From positions 1-6,507 of the forward strand of contig SLOH01000055.1 of assembly GCA_007132595.1 (NCBI GenBank): a DNA stretch of 6,507 nt, written 5' to 3'. Every line of letters starts with the position of its first letter. The first letter of the stretch is position 1. This DNA is from Waddliaceae bacterium. GTDB taxonomy: Bacteria; Chlamydiota; Chlamydiia; Chlamydiales; SLOH01. A model generated the notes under the pieces. The model had not been told where the DNA came from. It did no database searches and saw nothing but the letters and a program-made list of their open reading frames with translations. This document shows positions 1 to 5,410 of the stretch, piece after piece. A program made the position numbers and the translations under genes.

Positions 1-246
1 AAGCGAGTGGTTGATATGGCCTCCTCCGTTGAATTTAATCGCGGATTGCAACTGCACTTGTTTTGCGAGGTCTTGAGATGCGATTGCCGTTTCTAGCTGT
101 TCAAGAGCGTCGTTGAGTTTACTGACATAAGTCTTGTGGTGTTTATTGTAGTGAAGATCCATGATCTCACCGCTGATGACAGGCTCAAGAGCATTTAAGT
201 CATATTTGAGCTTAGGTAGCTCGAATTTTTGCTTTAACTCTACCAT
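1..246 (-). CDS. sodA: Superoxide dismutase (Mn type), N-terminal part, cut by window edge
   Basis: Cytosolic enzyme that converts superoxide to peroxide and oxygen. The 82 visible residues start [20 protein letters not shown] and follow the Fe/Mn-SOD N-terminal alpha-hairpin domain. The [11 protein letters not shown] segment carries the first metal ligand (His32), with second-sphere His36 and Tyr40. Near the cut, [10 protein letters not shown] carries the second ligand (His80). Gly-Gly-Gly before the histidine is typical of Mn-type rather than Fe-type enzymes, a family-based inference. The C-terminal domain with the Asp and His ligands lies beyond the window. The start is well supported: a GGAGG Shine-Dalgarno at 254-258 sits 7 nt before the ATG. 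It lies 107 bp downstream of hemCD on the same strand, so it may be the last gene of that transcript or have its own promoter. Chlamydia trachomatis carries a sod gene (CT294, as I recall) close to this same cluster. Confidence 0.93.
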   Translation of the reverse strand, partial: MVELKQKFELPKLKYDLNALEPVISGEIMDLHYNKHHKTYVSKLNDALEQLETAIASQDLAKQVQLQSAIKFNGGGHINHSL

Positions 247-253
247 TTTAAAA

Positions 254-258
254 CCTCC
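254..258 (-). promoter_or_regulatory. Strong ribosome binding site of the superoxide dismutase gene
   Basis: The minus strand reads TCGGAGGTTTTAAA directly before the ATG at 246. GGAGG is a near-complete anti-16S match at 7-nt spacing. It is the best Shine-Dalgarno in this window; most other starts here have weak ones or none. Confidence 0.8.
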
Positions 259-303
259 GATTTTGTTTTAGTTCGTCGTATTCACGTACATAAATGATTG
301 TCT

Positions 304-331
304 ATTCACAAGGAGATTCTCTCAAGTGAAT
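304..331. repeat. Imperfect dyad (hairpin) in the hemCD-sod spacer
   Basis: ATTCAC at 304-309 pairs with GTGAAT at 326-331. Inside it GAGA (313-316) pairs with TCTC (320-323) around a 3-nt TTC loop, leaving an internal loop between the two stems. It lies 23 bp beyond the hemCD stop and 58 bp before the sod start. There is no T-run on the minus-strand side, so it is not a canonical intrinsic terminator. It could be a weak terminator, an mRNA-stabilising hairpin or an operator for sod. The remainder of the spacer is AT-rich and I see no convincing -35/-10 pair. Confidence 0.4.
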
Positions 332-353
332 GAATTTCAAGATGGACTATTTT

Positions 354-1571
354 CTATCTTAGCATGGCCATGCATTTTTTTTCAGTTACAGGCCCGATTG
401 CACTCCATTTAACAGAAGTTGGGAGCGTGCCAAAGAAATGGACAAAGCTATCGACACAAGAGGAACTTGTGAAAATGACTTCGTCAAACTCTTTTATATT
501 CAAGTTTTCAGGCGGAGGATAAACCTTGGTGTCATACAGAATGCACTCCGACAGAGTTCCGCCCTCTTTTTCAAAGAATTCTTTCAGCACATCTCGAGAT
601 AGAGCGGAGTGCGGCCAGAAACAGTGGCGCTCTTTTGGAGGAATTTCCTTTAATAACGAGATCATCCCCTCTAAAGTTGACTCTTTTGCAATTCGAGAGA
701 CTTTTCCGCCTCTTTCTTCGACTCGTTTTGCCGTGGCACTTCCAATCGCAAGGATTTTCGTATCGGGGCAAGGCGTTGCTTGATCAAAAAAAAGATCGAC
801 TGCAACTTTACTTGTAAAAAGTAAAAACGGAGCCGATGAGTGAAGATGAGCGCCTGCTTGCGGTATGATTTGAATCATCGGATAGTGGAAAATATTTTTC
901 TCAAGCGTCTCTTCCGGCTTTGTCAGACCAATAGAGAGAGCTTTTTTTCGGATATCTAACTTTGAGAATATAGATTTTAAAGAGCTTTCTCCTTTTCTTC
1001 CGAGAATGGCAAGCTGTCCTTGGTATGGAGTTGTTTCACCTGGAAGCTTGAGGCGTTTGTAGTGGCTCAAATTCAGGCGGATAAGCGCGGCTTCGGCAAC
1101 GACGACACCGTCGACCTCGCTTTTTTCAAGAAGCGCAAGCCTCTCTTCAATTGTTCCTCTAAGATCGATAAAGCGTGCCGATGGAAAGAGCTGTCTAGTT
1201 TGCTCCTCTCTTCTGATTGAGGAGGTGGCAATCAATGGCCGGTCGGGTAGTGTTTTTTTAAATACAAGCGAGTCGCTGCTGTCAACGCCCTTGGTTAAAG
1301 CGAAAATTGCAAGTCCTTTCGGAAGCGGATCGGGAAGATCTTTTGCTGAGTGGATGCAAATATCGCATTTCTTATCTAAAAGCCATTGATCGAGTTCGCG
1401 AGTAAAGAAGTCAGTCTTTTCCATCTCTCGAAGTGAAGTCGATCGATCCAAATCCCCGGTCGTTTTTATGTAGTGTTTGACAAAAGTAATTTCCGGCATC
1501 AAAGATTCAATCTCTTTGACCTGGGCTCTTGATAGTGGGGAGCTTCTCGCAGCTATTTTTATTTCAGGCAT
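354..1571 (-). CDS. hemC: Fused porphobilinogen deaminase / uroporphyrinogen-III synthase (HemC-HemD)
   Basis: Two consecutive steps of tetrapyrrole synthesis: joining four porphobilinogens into hydroxymethylbilane, then closing the ring to uroporphyrinogen III. Residues 1-207 are HemC domains 1 and 2. They contain AARSSPLS, then TTGD (37-40), FFTREL, and IHSAKDLPD with Asp78 aligned to the catalytic Asp84 of E. coli. SSIRR (Arg120/121) and LRGT..ERL (Arg138, Arg144) follow, then YQGQLAI (183-189). Residues from about 208 to 405 are HemD-like: LSIGLTKPE, FLLFTSKVAVDLFF, ILAIGSATAKRV, ILYDTKVYPPP, VIFTSSSCVDSF and a final SAIGPVT. The third HemC domain, which normally holds the dipyrromethane-cofactor cysteine, is absent: no GGC motif occurs after the QGQLAI segment. 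The HemD end is about 25-30 residues short (see findings). The start overlaps the radA stop by 13 bp, with AGAGG 10 nt upstream, implying co-translation in the operon. HemC assignment is firm; the HemD assignment is strong from motifs. Confidence 0.92.
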   Translation of the reverse strand: MPEIKIAARSSPLSRAQVKEIESLMPEITFVKHYIKTTGDLDRSTSLREMEKTDFFTRELDQWLLDKKCDICIHSAKDLPDPLPKGLAIFALTKGVDSSDSLVFKKTLPDRPLIATSSIRREEQTRQLFPSARFIDLRGTIEERLALLEKSEVDGVVVAEAALIRLNLSHYKRLKLPGETTPYQGQLAILGRKGESSLKSIFSKLDIRKKALSIGLTKPEETLEKNIFHYPMIQIIPQAGAHLHSSAPFLLFTSKVAVDLFFDQATPCPDTKILAIGSATAKRVEERGGKVSRIAKESTLEGMISLLKEIPPKERHCFWPHSALSRDVLKEFFEKEGGTLSECILYDTKVYPPPENLNIKEFDEVIFTSSSCVDSFVHFFGTLPTSVKWSAIGPVTEKKCMAMLR

Positions 1572-2914
1572 TGGTTCACGGCCTCTTCTACATGTCTAAC
1601 TTCGATCACTTCAATATTTTTCGGTGGATTTTTTAGATTGTTTTGAGGGATTAAACAGCACTCAAATCCGAGTGAAGCAGCCTCTTTGAGCCTTCCTTCG
1701 ATGCGCGTCACGCAGCGAATTTCGCCTCCAAGACCCACCTCTCCTATCACGACAGTATTTTTCTTAATCTGGCGATTTTGCATAGAGGAGGCAATCGCAA
1801 GAAGAACCCCAAGATCAATCCCCGGTTCGGTAATTTTTAGCCCCCCTGCTAAGGAGACAAAGACATCATTTTTATGCAGGGGGAACCGCATGCGTTTTTC
1901 TAAAACAGCAAGGAGTAGGGCAAGTCTGTTTTGATCAAGCCCGGCAGAGCGTCTAGAAGGGGTGGGGAAAAAGGTCGGGGTGACAAGTGCTTGCACCTCA
2001 ATTAGAATCGGCCTTGACCCTTCCAGTGTTGGAATCACAGAAGATCCCGGTTGATTTAAGTCGCGCCCTTCAAGAAACACTTTCGAGGGGTTTTTGACCT
2101 CCTCAAGTCCTGAGGCAATCATTTGAAAAAGAGCGATCTCATCAGTGGGCCCAAATCTGTTCTTCACCCCTCTGATGATACGCAAGTGGCTTTGCTTTTC
2201 TCCTTCAAAATACAAAACGGTATCGACAAGGTGCTCAAGAACTTTCGGTCCGGCAATCTCACCGCCCTTTGTGACATGGCCCACTAAAAAAGTTGTGATG
2301 CATTTTCCTTTGGATAGGTGCATCAGTTCCGCAGTACACTCTCTTACCTGTGTGACTGAGCCGGCAGAAGATCCGATGTGTGGTTTGTAGATGATTTGGA
2401 TGGAGTCGATAATGAGAATCGAGGGGTTAATCGCCTCTACATGCTGCTTAATTACGTCAAGATTCGTTTCACTCAACAAGAAGAGCTGCTCGCTCTTAAC
2501 GTTAAGCCTTTGGGCTCTTGATGAGGTTTGTTCGATCGATTCCTCTCCACATACATAAAGGACGAGCTGCTCTTTTGCAAAAGATTTTGCCAGCTGAAGC
2601 ATCAGAGTAGATTTTCCGATTCCAGGATGGCCACCGATCAGCGATAAAGACCCCACTTGAATGCCGCCGCCAAAAAGCCGATTGATCTCGCTCATATCGG
2701 TATGGATGCGTTTTGATTCTACCTGTTTAATCTCATGCAGACGGACCGGTTTACTGCTTTTTTCCGAGTCATAGCGAGGCTTTGCTGTGGATTCAATCTC
2801 TTCTTCAAAAGAGTTCCATTCAAAACAAAGTGGGCACTGCCCAAGCCACTTCATTTGCTTGTGCCCGCACTCTTTGCAGTACCAGACGCTTTTTGATTTT
2901 ATTGCTTTTGCCAT
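1559..2914 (-). CDS. radA: DNA repair protein RadA (Sms)
   Basis: RecA-like ATPase that acts in homologous recombination, promoting branch migration and processing of recombination intermediates. Its 451 residues match the family length of about 450-460. The N-terminal zinc finger uses Cys13, Cys16, Cys27 and Cys30 (CKEC...CPLC). Walker A is GGHPGIGKST at 94-103 with Lys101, and Walker B is SILIIDS at about 165-171. The RadA-specific KNRFG motif is at 251-255, followed by GPTDEIALF. The C-terminal third is the Lon-protease-like domain (IEVQALVTPT, ITEPGIDLGVLLAIASS), without an obvious catalytic Ser-Lys pair, as usual in RadA. Its ATG lies 16 bp inside the end of rnc and has no visible Shine-Dalgarno, so translation is probably coupled to termination of rnc. 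It overlaps hemCD downstream by 13 bp. All key motifs look intact. Confidence 0.97.
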   Translation of the reverse strand: MAKAIKSKSVWYCKECGHKQMKWLGQCPLCFEWNSFEEEIESTAKPRYDSEKSSKPVRLHEIKQVESKRIHTDMSEINRLFGGGIQVGSLSLIGGHPGIGKSTLMLQLAKSFAKEQLVLYVCGEESIEQTSSRAQRLNVKSEQLFLLSETNLDVIKQHVEAINPSILIIDSIQIIYKPHIGSSAGSVTQVRECTAELMHLSKGKCITTFLVGHVTKGGEIAGPKVLEHLVDTVLYFEGEKQSHLRIIRGVKNRFGPTDEIALFQMIASGLEEVKNPSKVFLEGRDLNQPGSSVIPTLEGSRPILIEVQALVTPTFFPTPSRRSAGLDQNRLALLLAVLEKRMRFPLHKNDVFVSLAGGLKITEPGIDLGVLLAIASSMQNRQIKKNTVVIGEVGLGGEIRCVTRIEGRLKEAASLGFECCLIPQNNLKNPPKNIEVIEVRHVEEAVNQCLK

Positions 2915-3654
2915 GGGAGTTTTGAAAGTGCGTCTTCTGCCGCTTGTTGTTGTGCGATTTTTTTTGATGTTCCTTTTCCGATTCCAAGCTCTTCATCATT
3001 AATAATGACTGAGATGGTGAATGACTTTTGATGATCCGGTCCGCTTTCGCTCATCACTTTGTATAGTGGCGGTTTTTGAAATTTTTTCTGGCAGTAGTCT
3101 TGCAAAAGTGCTTTCCAATTGTGAATCGGTGTTCTGACGATGTCGGCAATCATTTTGGAAAAATTTCCGAAAAGAAACGACCTTGCAGCCTCAATTCCAT
3201 CGTCTAAATAGATGGCCCCGATAATCGCCTCGAAAAGATCGGATAAAATGGAATCTCGTCCGCGGCCATTATTCAGTCGCTCTCCTTTGCCAAGAAGAAG
3301 GTACTTTTCCACATCAAGCTTTTGAATATACGTCACACATGAGGACGCCTCTACAAGACGCGAGCGCAGAAACGAAAGCTCCCCCTCAGGAGTTTGAGGA
3401 AAGTTACGATAGAGATGTTCTGATACAAGTAAACCAAAAATTGCATCTCCAAGAAACTCTAGACGCTCATTATGCTCATTGACTAAGCGGTTTTCGTTTA
3501 CAAAAGAGCGATGCGTAAATGCAAGAAGCAAAAGATTCTTATCTTTAAAGCGATAACCGATTGCATTTTCAATTTCACCTGTATGTTCGAGCAGTTCTTT
3601 TGGGCTGTACATTCTCTCAAATTCTGTTAATCGCGTCCACGCCTTGAAGCTCAT
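2899..3654 (-). CDS. rnc: Ribonuclease III
   Basis: Cytosolic endonuclease that cuts double-stranded RNA, processing the 30S pre-rRNA and some mRNAs. The signature NERLEFLGD is at 62-70, giving Glu63, Glu66 and Asp70. The second catalytic patch SDLFEAIIGAIYLDDG supplies Asp139 and Glu142. A C-terminal double-stranded-RNA-binding domain spans about 177-247 (NWKALLQDYCQKKFQ..., GIGKGTSKKIAQQQAAEDAL). Its 251 residues are slightly long for the family (about 225-240). The ATG at 3654 has only a weak AAGTGGA just before it. Met15 (ATG at 3612, preceded by GAGAGA) would give 237 residues, closer to the usual length, so the first 14 residues are uncertain. It is the first gene of the rnc-radA-hemCD operon and is divergent from the CT296-like gene. 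Confidence 0.96.
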   Translation of the reverse strand: MSFKAWTRLTEFERMYSPKELLEHTGEIENAIGYRFKDKNLLLLAFTHRSFVNENRLVNEHNERLEFLGDAIFGLLVSEHLYRNFPQTPEGELSFLRSRLVEASSCVTYIQKLDVEKYLLLGKGERLNNGRGRDSILSDLFEAIIGAIYLDDGIEAARSFLFGNFSKMIADIVRTPIHNWKALLQDYCQKKFQKPPLYKVMSESGPDHQKSFTISVIINDEELGIGKGTSKKIAQQQAAEDALSKLPWQKQ

Positions 3655-3692
3655 TCCACTTGGAGAAAGACTTTTTCAGACGTTCCAATAGT

Positions 3693-3721
3693 ATTTAAGG
3701 ATAAATTAACCGATTTCTTAA
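3693..3721 (-). promoter_or_regulatory. Possible sigma-70-type promoter of the rnc-radA-hemCD operon
   Basis: On the minus strand TTAAGA (3721-3716) and TTAAAT (3698-3693) are 17 bp apart, each matching 4 of 6 consensus bases. Transcription would start about 30 bp before the rnc ATG. The region is AT-rich and other hexamer pairs are possible, so this is only a candidate. Confidence 0.22.
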
Positions 3722-3740
3722 TAATCTTCTACTTGATTTT

Positions 3741-3770
3741 TTGTCGATTGATCGCTTATTCTATTATTCT
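3741..3770 (+). promoter_or_regulatory. Possible sigma-70-type promoter of the CT296-like gene
   Basis: TTGTCG (3741-3746) and TATTCT (3765-3770) are separated by 18 bp. TATTAT at 3762-3767 is an alternative -10. The predicted start near 3777 would fall inside the GC-rich dyad at 3774-3791. Weak evidence from hexamer matches only. Confidence 0.25.
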
Positions 3771-3773
3771 TAC

Positions 3774-3791
3774 GCAGGGCCGCGCGCCTGC
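3774..3791. repeat. GC-rich 18-bp dyad in the divergent intergenic region
   Basis: GCAGG (3774-3778) and CCTGC (3787-3791) flank a central CGCG palindrome; all are symmetric about one centre, with two mismatched positions on each side. It is a GC island in otherwise AT-rich spacer, ends 23 bp before the ATG at 3815, and overlaps the likely transcription start. It could be an operator or a 5'-leader hairpin; neither is shown. Confidence 0.4.
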
Positions 3792-3814
3792 ACCAAAACC
3801 ACAAACTCTTTTTT

Positions 3815-4432
3815 ATGAAATTCGCTATTGCCCCCGAACATCGACGATTTTTTGAGCAGAATGGAGCTATTGAATTAGAAGAGCTCCTTCCATCCGACAA
3901 ACTCGAGACTCTTAGGTCAGAAACAGCCTCTATCGATCCTGTGAATGGGCGAGACCTTTGGAGGAAAAATCAAAACGCACGCTCGATTGTGACCTCGCGC
4001 GCCTTTGCAGAACTCATATGGCAATTTTGTGATTTTCGTCCTGTGCTTCTCGGGTTTGATCAAGTCTTTGGGCCATCAATAGACTTGAATTGTCAAACTT
4101 TTTTACAAAATGCCCATTCTCTTGAAGAGTTTTGTCACCTTCAAGGAGTTAAGGCGTCTCTTTTACTCTGTCTGTGGGGTGAAGATTCCCTCGATTCGAC
4201 ATTTAATGGACTTCCTTCGAAGCCAGGTGCGGGGGTGGTTTATGATCGCGAGTTTCGCATACCATTTCCTCTGATGAAAAAGGGAAGATATTTGATGATC
4301 GTCTATGTGCACGACAAAGTAGTTGTGACTCGTAACCCGGTAGATTTTCTTTCGACGGCCTCTTTTTCCGACGTCGGCTATAATTACGGTGACCGCTTAA
4401 ATCACAAAATAAATCCCATACTAGTGAAGTAG
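3815..4432 (+). CDS. Conserved chlamydial protein resembling the CT296 family (2-oxoglutarate-oxygenase-like fold)
   Basis: A 205-residue soluble protein with no signal peptide or membrane segment. The N-terminus (FFEQNGAIELEELLP, about 12-26) has the pattern that opens phytanoyl-CoA-hydroxylase-like (PhyH) proteins. The C-terminal GYNYGDRLNHKINPI (188-202) resembles the end of chlamydial CT296-like proteins. Position supports this: it is divergent from rnc, as CT296 sits beside CT297. CT296 was once reported as an iron-responsive regulator (DcrA) and later shown to have a fold like Fe(II)/2-oxoglutarate-dependent oxygenases, as I recall. Here the expected iron-binding HxD is not obvious: His108 is followed by Leu-Gln (HLQ), and a second histidine is at 166 (YVHDK). 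Catalysis is therefore doubtful. No Shine-Dalgarno precedes the ATG; the leader is pyrimidine-rich (ACTCTTTTTT). Family assignment is moderately confident; function is unknown. Confidence 0.7.
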   Translation: MKFAIAPEHRRFFEQNGAIELEELLPSDKLETLRSETASIDPVNGRDLWRKNQNARSIVTSRAFAELIWQFCDFRPVLLGFDQVFGPSIDLNCQTFLQNAHSLEEFCHLQGVKASLLLCLWGEDSLDSTFNGLPSKPGAGVVYDREFRIPFPLMKKGRYLMIVYVHDKVVVTRNPVDFLSTASFSDVGYNYGDRLNHKINPILVK

Positions 4433-4448
4433 ATCGGGAAGTTCTGAA

Positions 4449-5162
4449 TTAGCAACTTTCTAGTGTTTTAAGGATTTTATTTAAGTTCCGCATTCGGTTA
4501 ATGCAGCATATTTGCCTTGCAAACTCTTCACTATTTAACAGGCTTTTACGTGTGGAAGTGTATTTTTGAAGGAGCGCTTTTGCGTAACCGGTAATTGTGA
4601 CAAAAGGTGTCTCTTTTGGTAGTTGTAACTCCTCACATTCATTTTCATCTAAGTAATAAATAATCTCTTTGCTAGCCCCGCACTCAATCAGCGATCTGAT
4701 ACTGGATGGGTTGCAAGACTTGACTGCGAGTAAAAGCGGAGTTTGACCTTGACTATTTTTTTTGTTGATTCCTTTGCATTGATGATTTTTTAAAAAAGCC
4801 CAAACGGCTTTGCTCGGCGATATTTTTGCCGAGAGATGCCATAAATTTTCTTGGGAATTTGATTCATAGTCGAGATGCTCATTTAGGAGTGACAAATGTT
4901 CTTCTTCGATCAGCCTAATCACTTCAGTTTCTTCTCTGTCTTTGAAAATCACGACAGACGAGGTGAAGGCGATACAAAATAACGAACACTTTAAATAAAG
5001 CTTCGTGTCCGGGTGCGAATACGTTCTAAATTTATACGTCGAAACATTCCTATGGGGAGAGTAGGGGCGGAGTGGAAGGGGCTTTGGCCGCAACATGACG
5101 GTTTTTGGAGAGGAAACAATTAGCGGAGAATAGCGAAAAAGACGTGTACAGTGGATAGACAT
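4449..5162 (-). CDS. Membrane-anchored ankyrin-repeat protein, lineage-specific
   Basis: A 237-residue protein with no recognised named relative. By numbering from the ATG at 5162, a basic, proline-rich N-terminal stretch (about 23-40) is followed by one hydrophobic segment (LYLKCSLFCIAFTSSVVIF, about 55-73), probably a membrane anchor. One clear ankyrin repeat follows (INKKNSQGQTPLLLAV ... SIRSLIECGAS, about 132-165), with a degenerate one before it (ENLWHLSAKISPSKAVWAFL, about 105-124). The C-terminus (about 185-237) is basic and helical-looking, without recognised domain. Ankyrin proteins of amoeba-infecting bacteria often bind host proteins; that role here is inference. The frame stays open to a TTG at 5216 (255 residues), but that TTG has no Shine-Dalgarno and lies in a possible -35 box, so I prefer the ATG, which also lacks a Shine-Dalgarno. 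It converges on the CT296-like gene with 16 bp between stops. Confidence 0.72.
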   Translation of the reverse strand: MSIHCTRLFRYSPLIVSSPKTVMLRPKPLPLRPYSPHRNVSTYKFRTYSHPDTKLYLKCSLFCIAFTSSVVIFKDREETEVIRLIEEEHLSLLNEHLDYESNSQENLWHLSAKISPSKAVWAFLKNHQCKGINKKNSQGQTPLLLAVKSCNPSSIRSLIECGASKEIIYYLDENECEELQLPKETPFVTITGYAKALLQKYTSTRKSLLNSEEFARQICCINRMRNLNKILKTLESC

Positions 5163-5187
5163 ATGCTGTTTTAAATTTTTTTTAACG

Positions 5188-5216
5188 ATAGTGAACGAAT
5201 CTTGAGTAAATTTCAA
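5188..5216 (-). promoter_or_regulatory. Possible promoter of the ankyrin-repeat gene
   Basis: On the minus strand TTGAAA (5216-5211, 5 of 6 to consensus) is 17 bp from CACTAT (5193-5188, 3 of 6). Transcription would start near 5181, about 19 nt before the ATG at 5162. If real, the upstream TTG codon at 5216 is promoter and not a start codon. Confidence 0.3.
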
Positions 5217-5245
5217 GAAACGAATTTTTAACTAGGACGCAGTCT

Positions 5246-5250
5246 TTATG
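5246..5250 (+). repeat. Left copy of a 5-bp target-site duplication (TTATG)
   Basis: TTATG directly abuts the left end of the 160-bp element and is repeated at 5411-5415 directly after its right end. Five-base identity alone is weak, but it falls at the boundaries set independently by the inverted repeats, both of which begin GAA. Confidence 0.65.
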
Positions 5251-5410
5251 GAACCCCTGATAAACTCAGGTTTATTAAATTTAGACTGAATTTTTTTTGA
5301 AATTTGAAAAAACAATCGAACTTAACTACTTGATAGTTAAGTGAGTGCGTTTTTATCGAATTTAGGGAAAAAGGCACTAAATTTAAAATGCTGAGTTTAT
5401 CAGGGGTTTC
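5251..5410. mobile_element. 160-bp foldback MITE-like element
   Basis: The ends are inverted repeats. The left end reads GAACCCCTGATAAACTCAG (5251-5269). The right end, read on the other strand from 5410, is the same with one extra A (GAAACCCC...); 18 bp (5252-5269 and 5391-5408) are perfectly complementary. Complementarity continues imperfectly inward: TAAATTTAG in both arms, then T-rich and A-rich blocks. It ends in a perfect central hairpin, CTTAACTA (5321-5328), 5-nt loop, TAGTTAAG (5334-5341). Direct copies of TTATG abut both ends (5246-5250 and 5411-5415), as expected for a target-site duplication. The element encodes no protein and is too short for a transposase, so it would need one in trans. 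It fills most of the gap between the Inc-like and ankyrin genes, and its RNA would form a long stem that could end transcription of the Inc-like gene. Confidence 0.8.

Noticed and set aside
526..783. Plus-strand open frame of 85 codons opposite hemCD, with smaller ones nearby
   Set aside because: It lies entirely antisense to a gene with clear conserved motifs and its translation shows no recognisable domain; it is a shadow frame.
1686..2390. Plus-strand open frames opposite radA
   Set aside because: They are antisense to the RadA ATPase and Lon-like domains, have low-complexity translations and no ribosome site of note.
3718..3900. Minus-strand 60-codon frame overlapping the divergent promoter region and the start of the CT296-like gene
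   Set aside because: Its frame is largely antisense to the conserved N-terminus of the CT296-like protein and has no recognised motif.
5163..5216. TTG start for the ankyrin protein, adding 18 residues
   Set aside because: No Shine-Dalgarno precedes the TTG, and the same bases form a good -35 hexamer (TTGAAA) 17 bp from a weak -10. The ATG at 5162 is preferred, though not proven.
5251..5410. Treating the palindrome only as an intrinsic terminator
   Set aside because: Terminators are short hairpins followed by a T-run and are not bordered by 5-bp direct repeats. The inverted ends plus duplication indicate an inserted element, though it may also terminate transcription.
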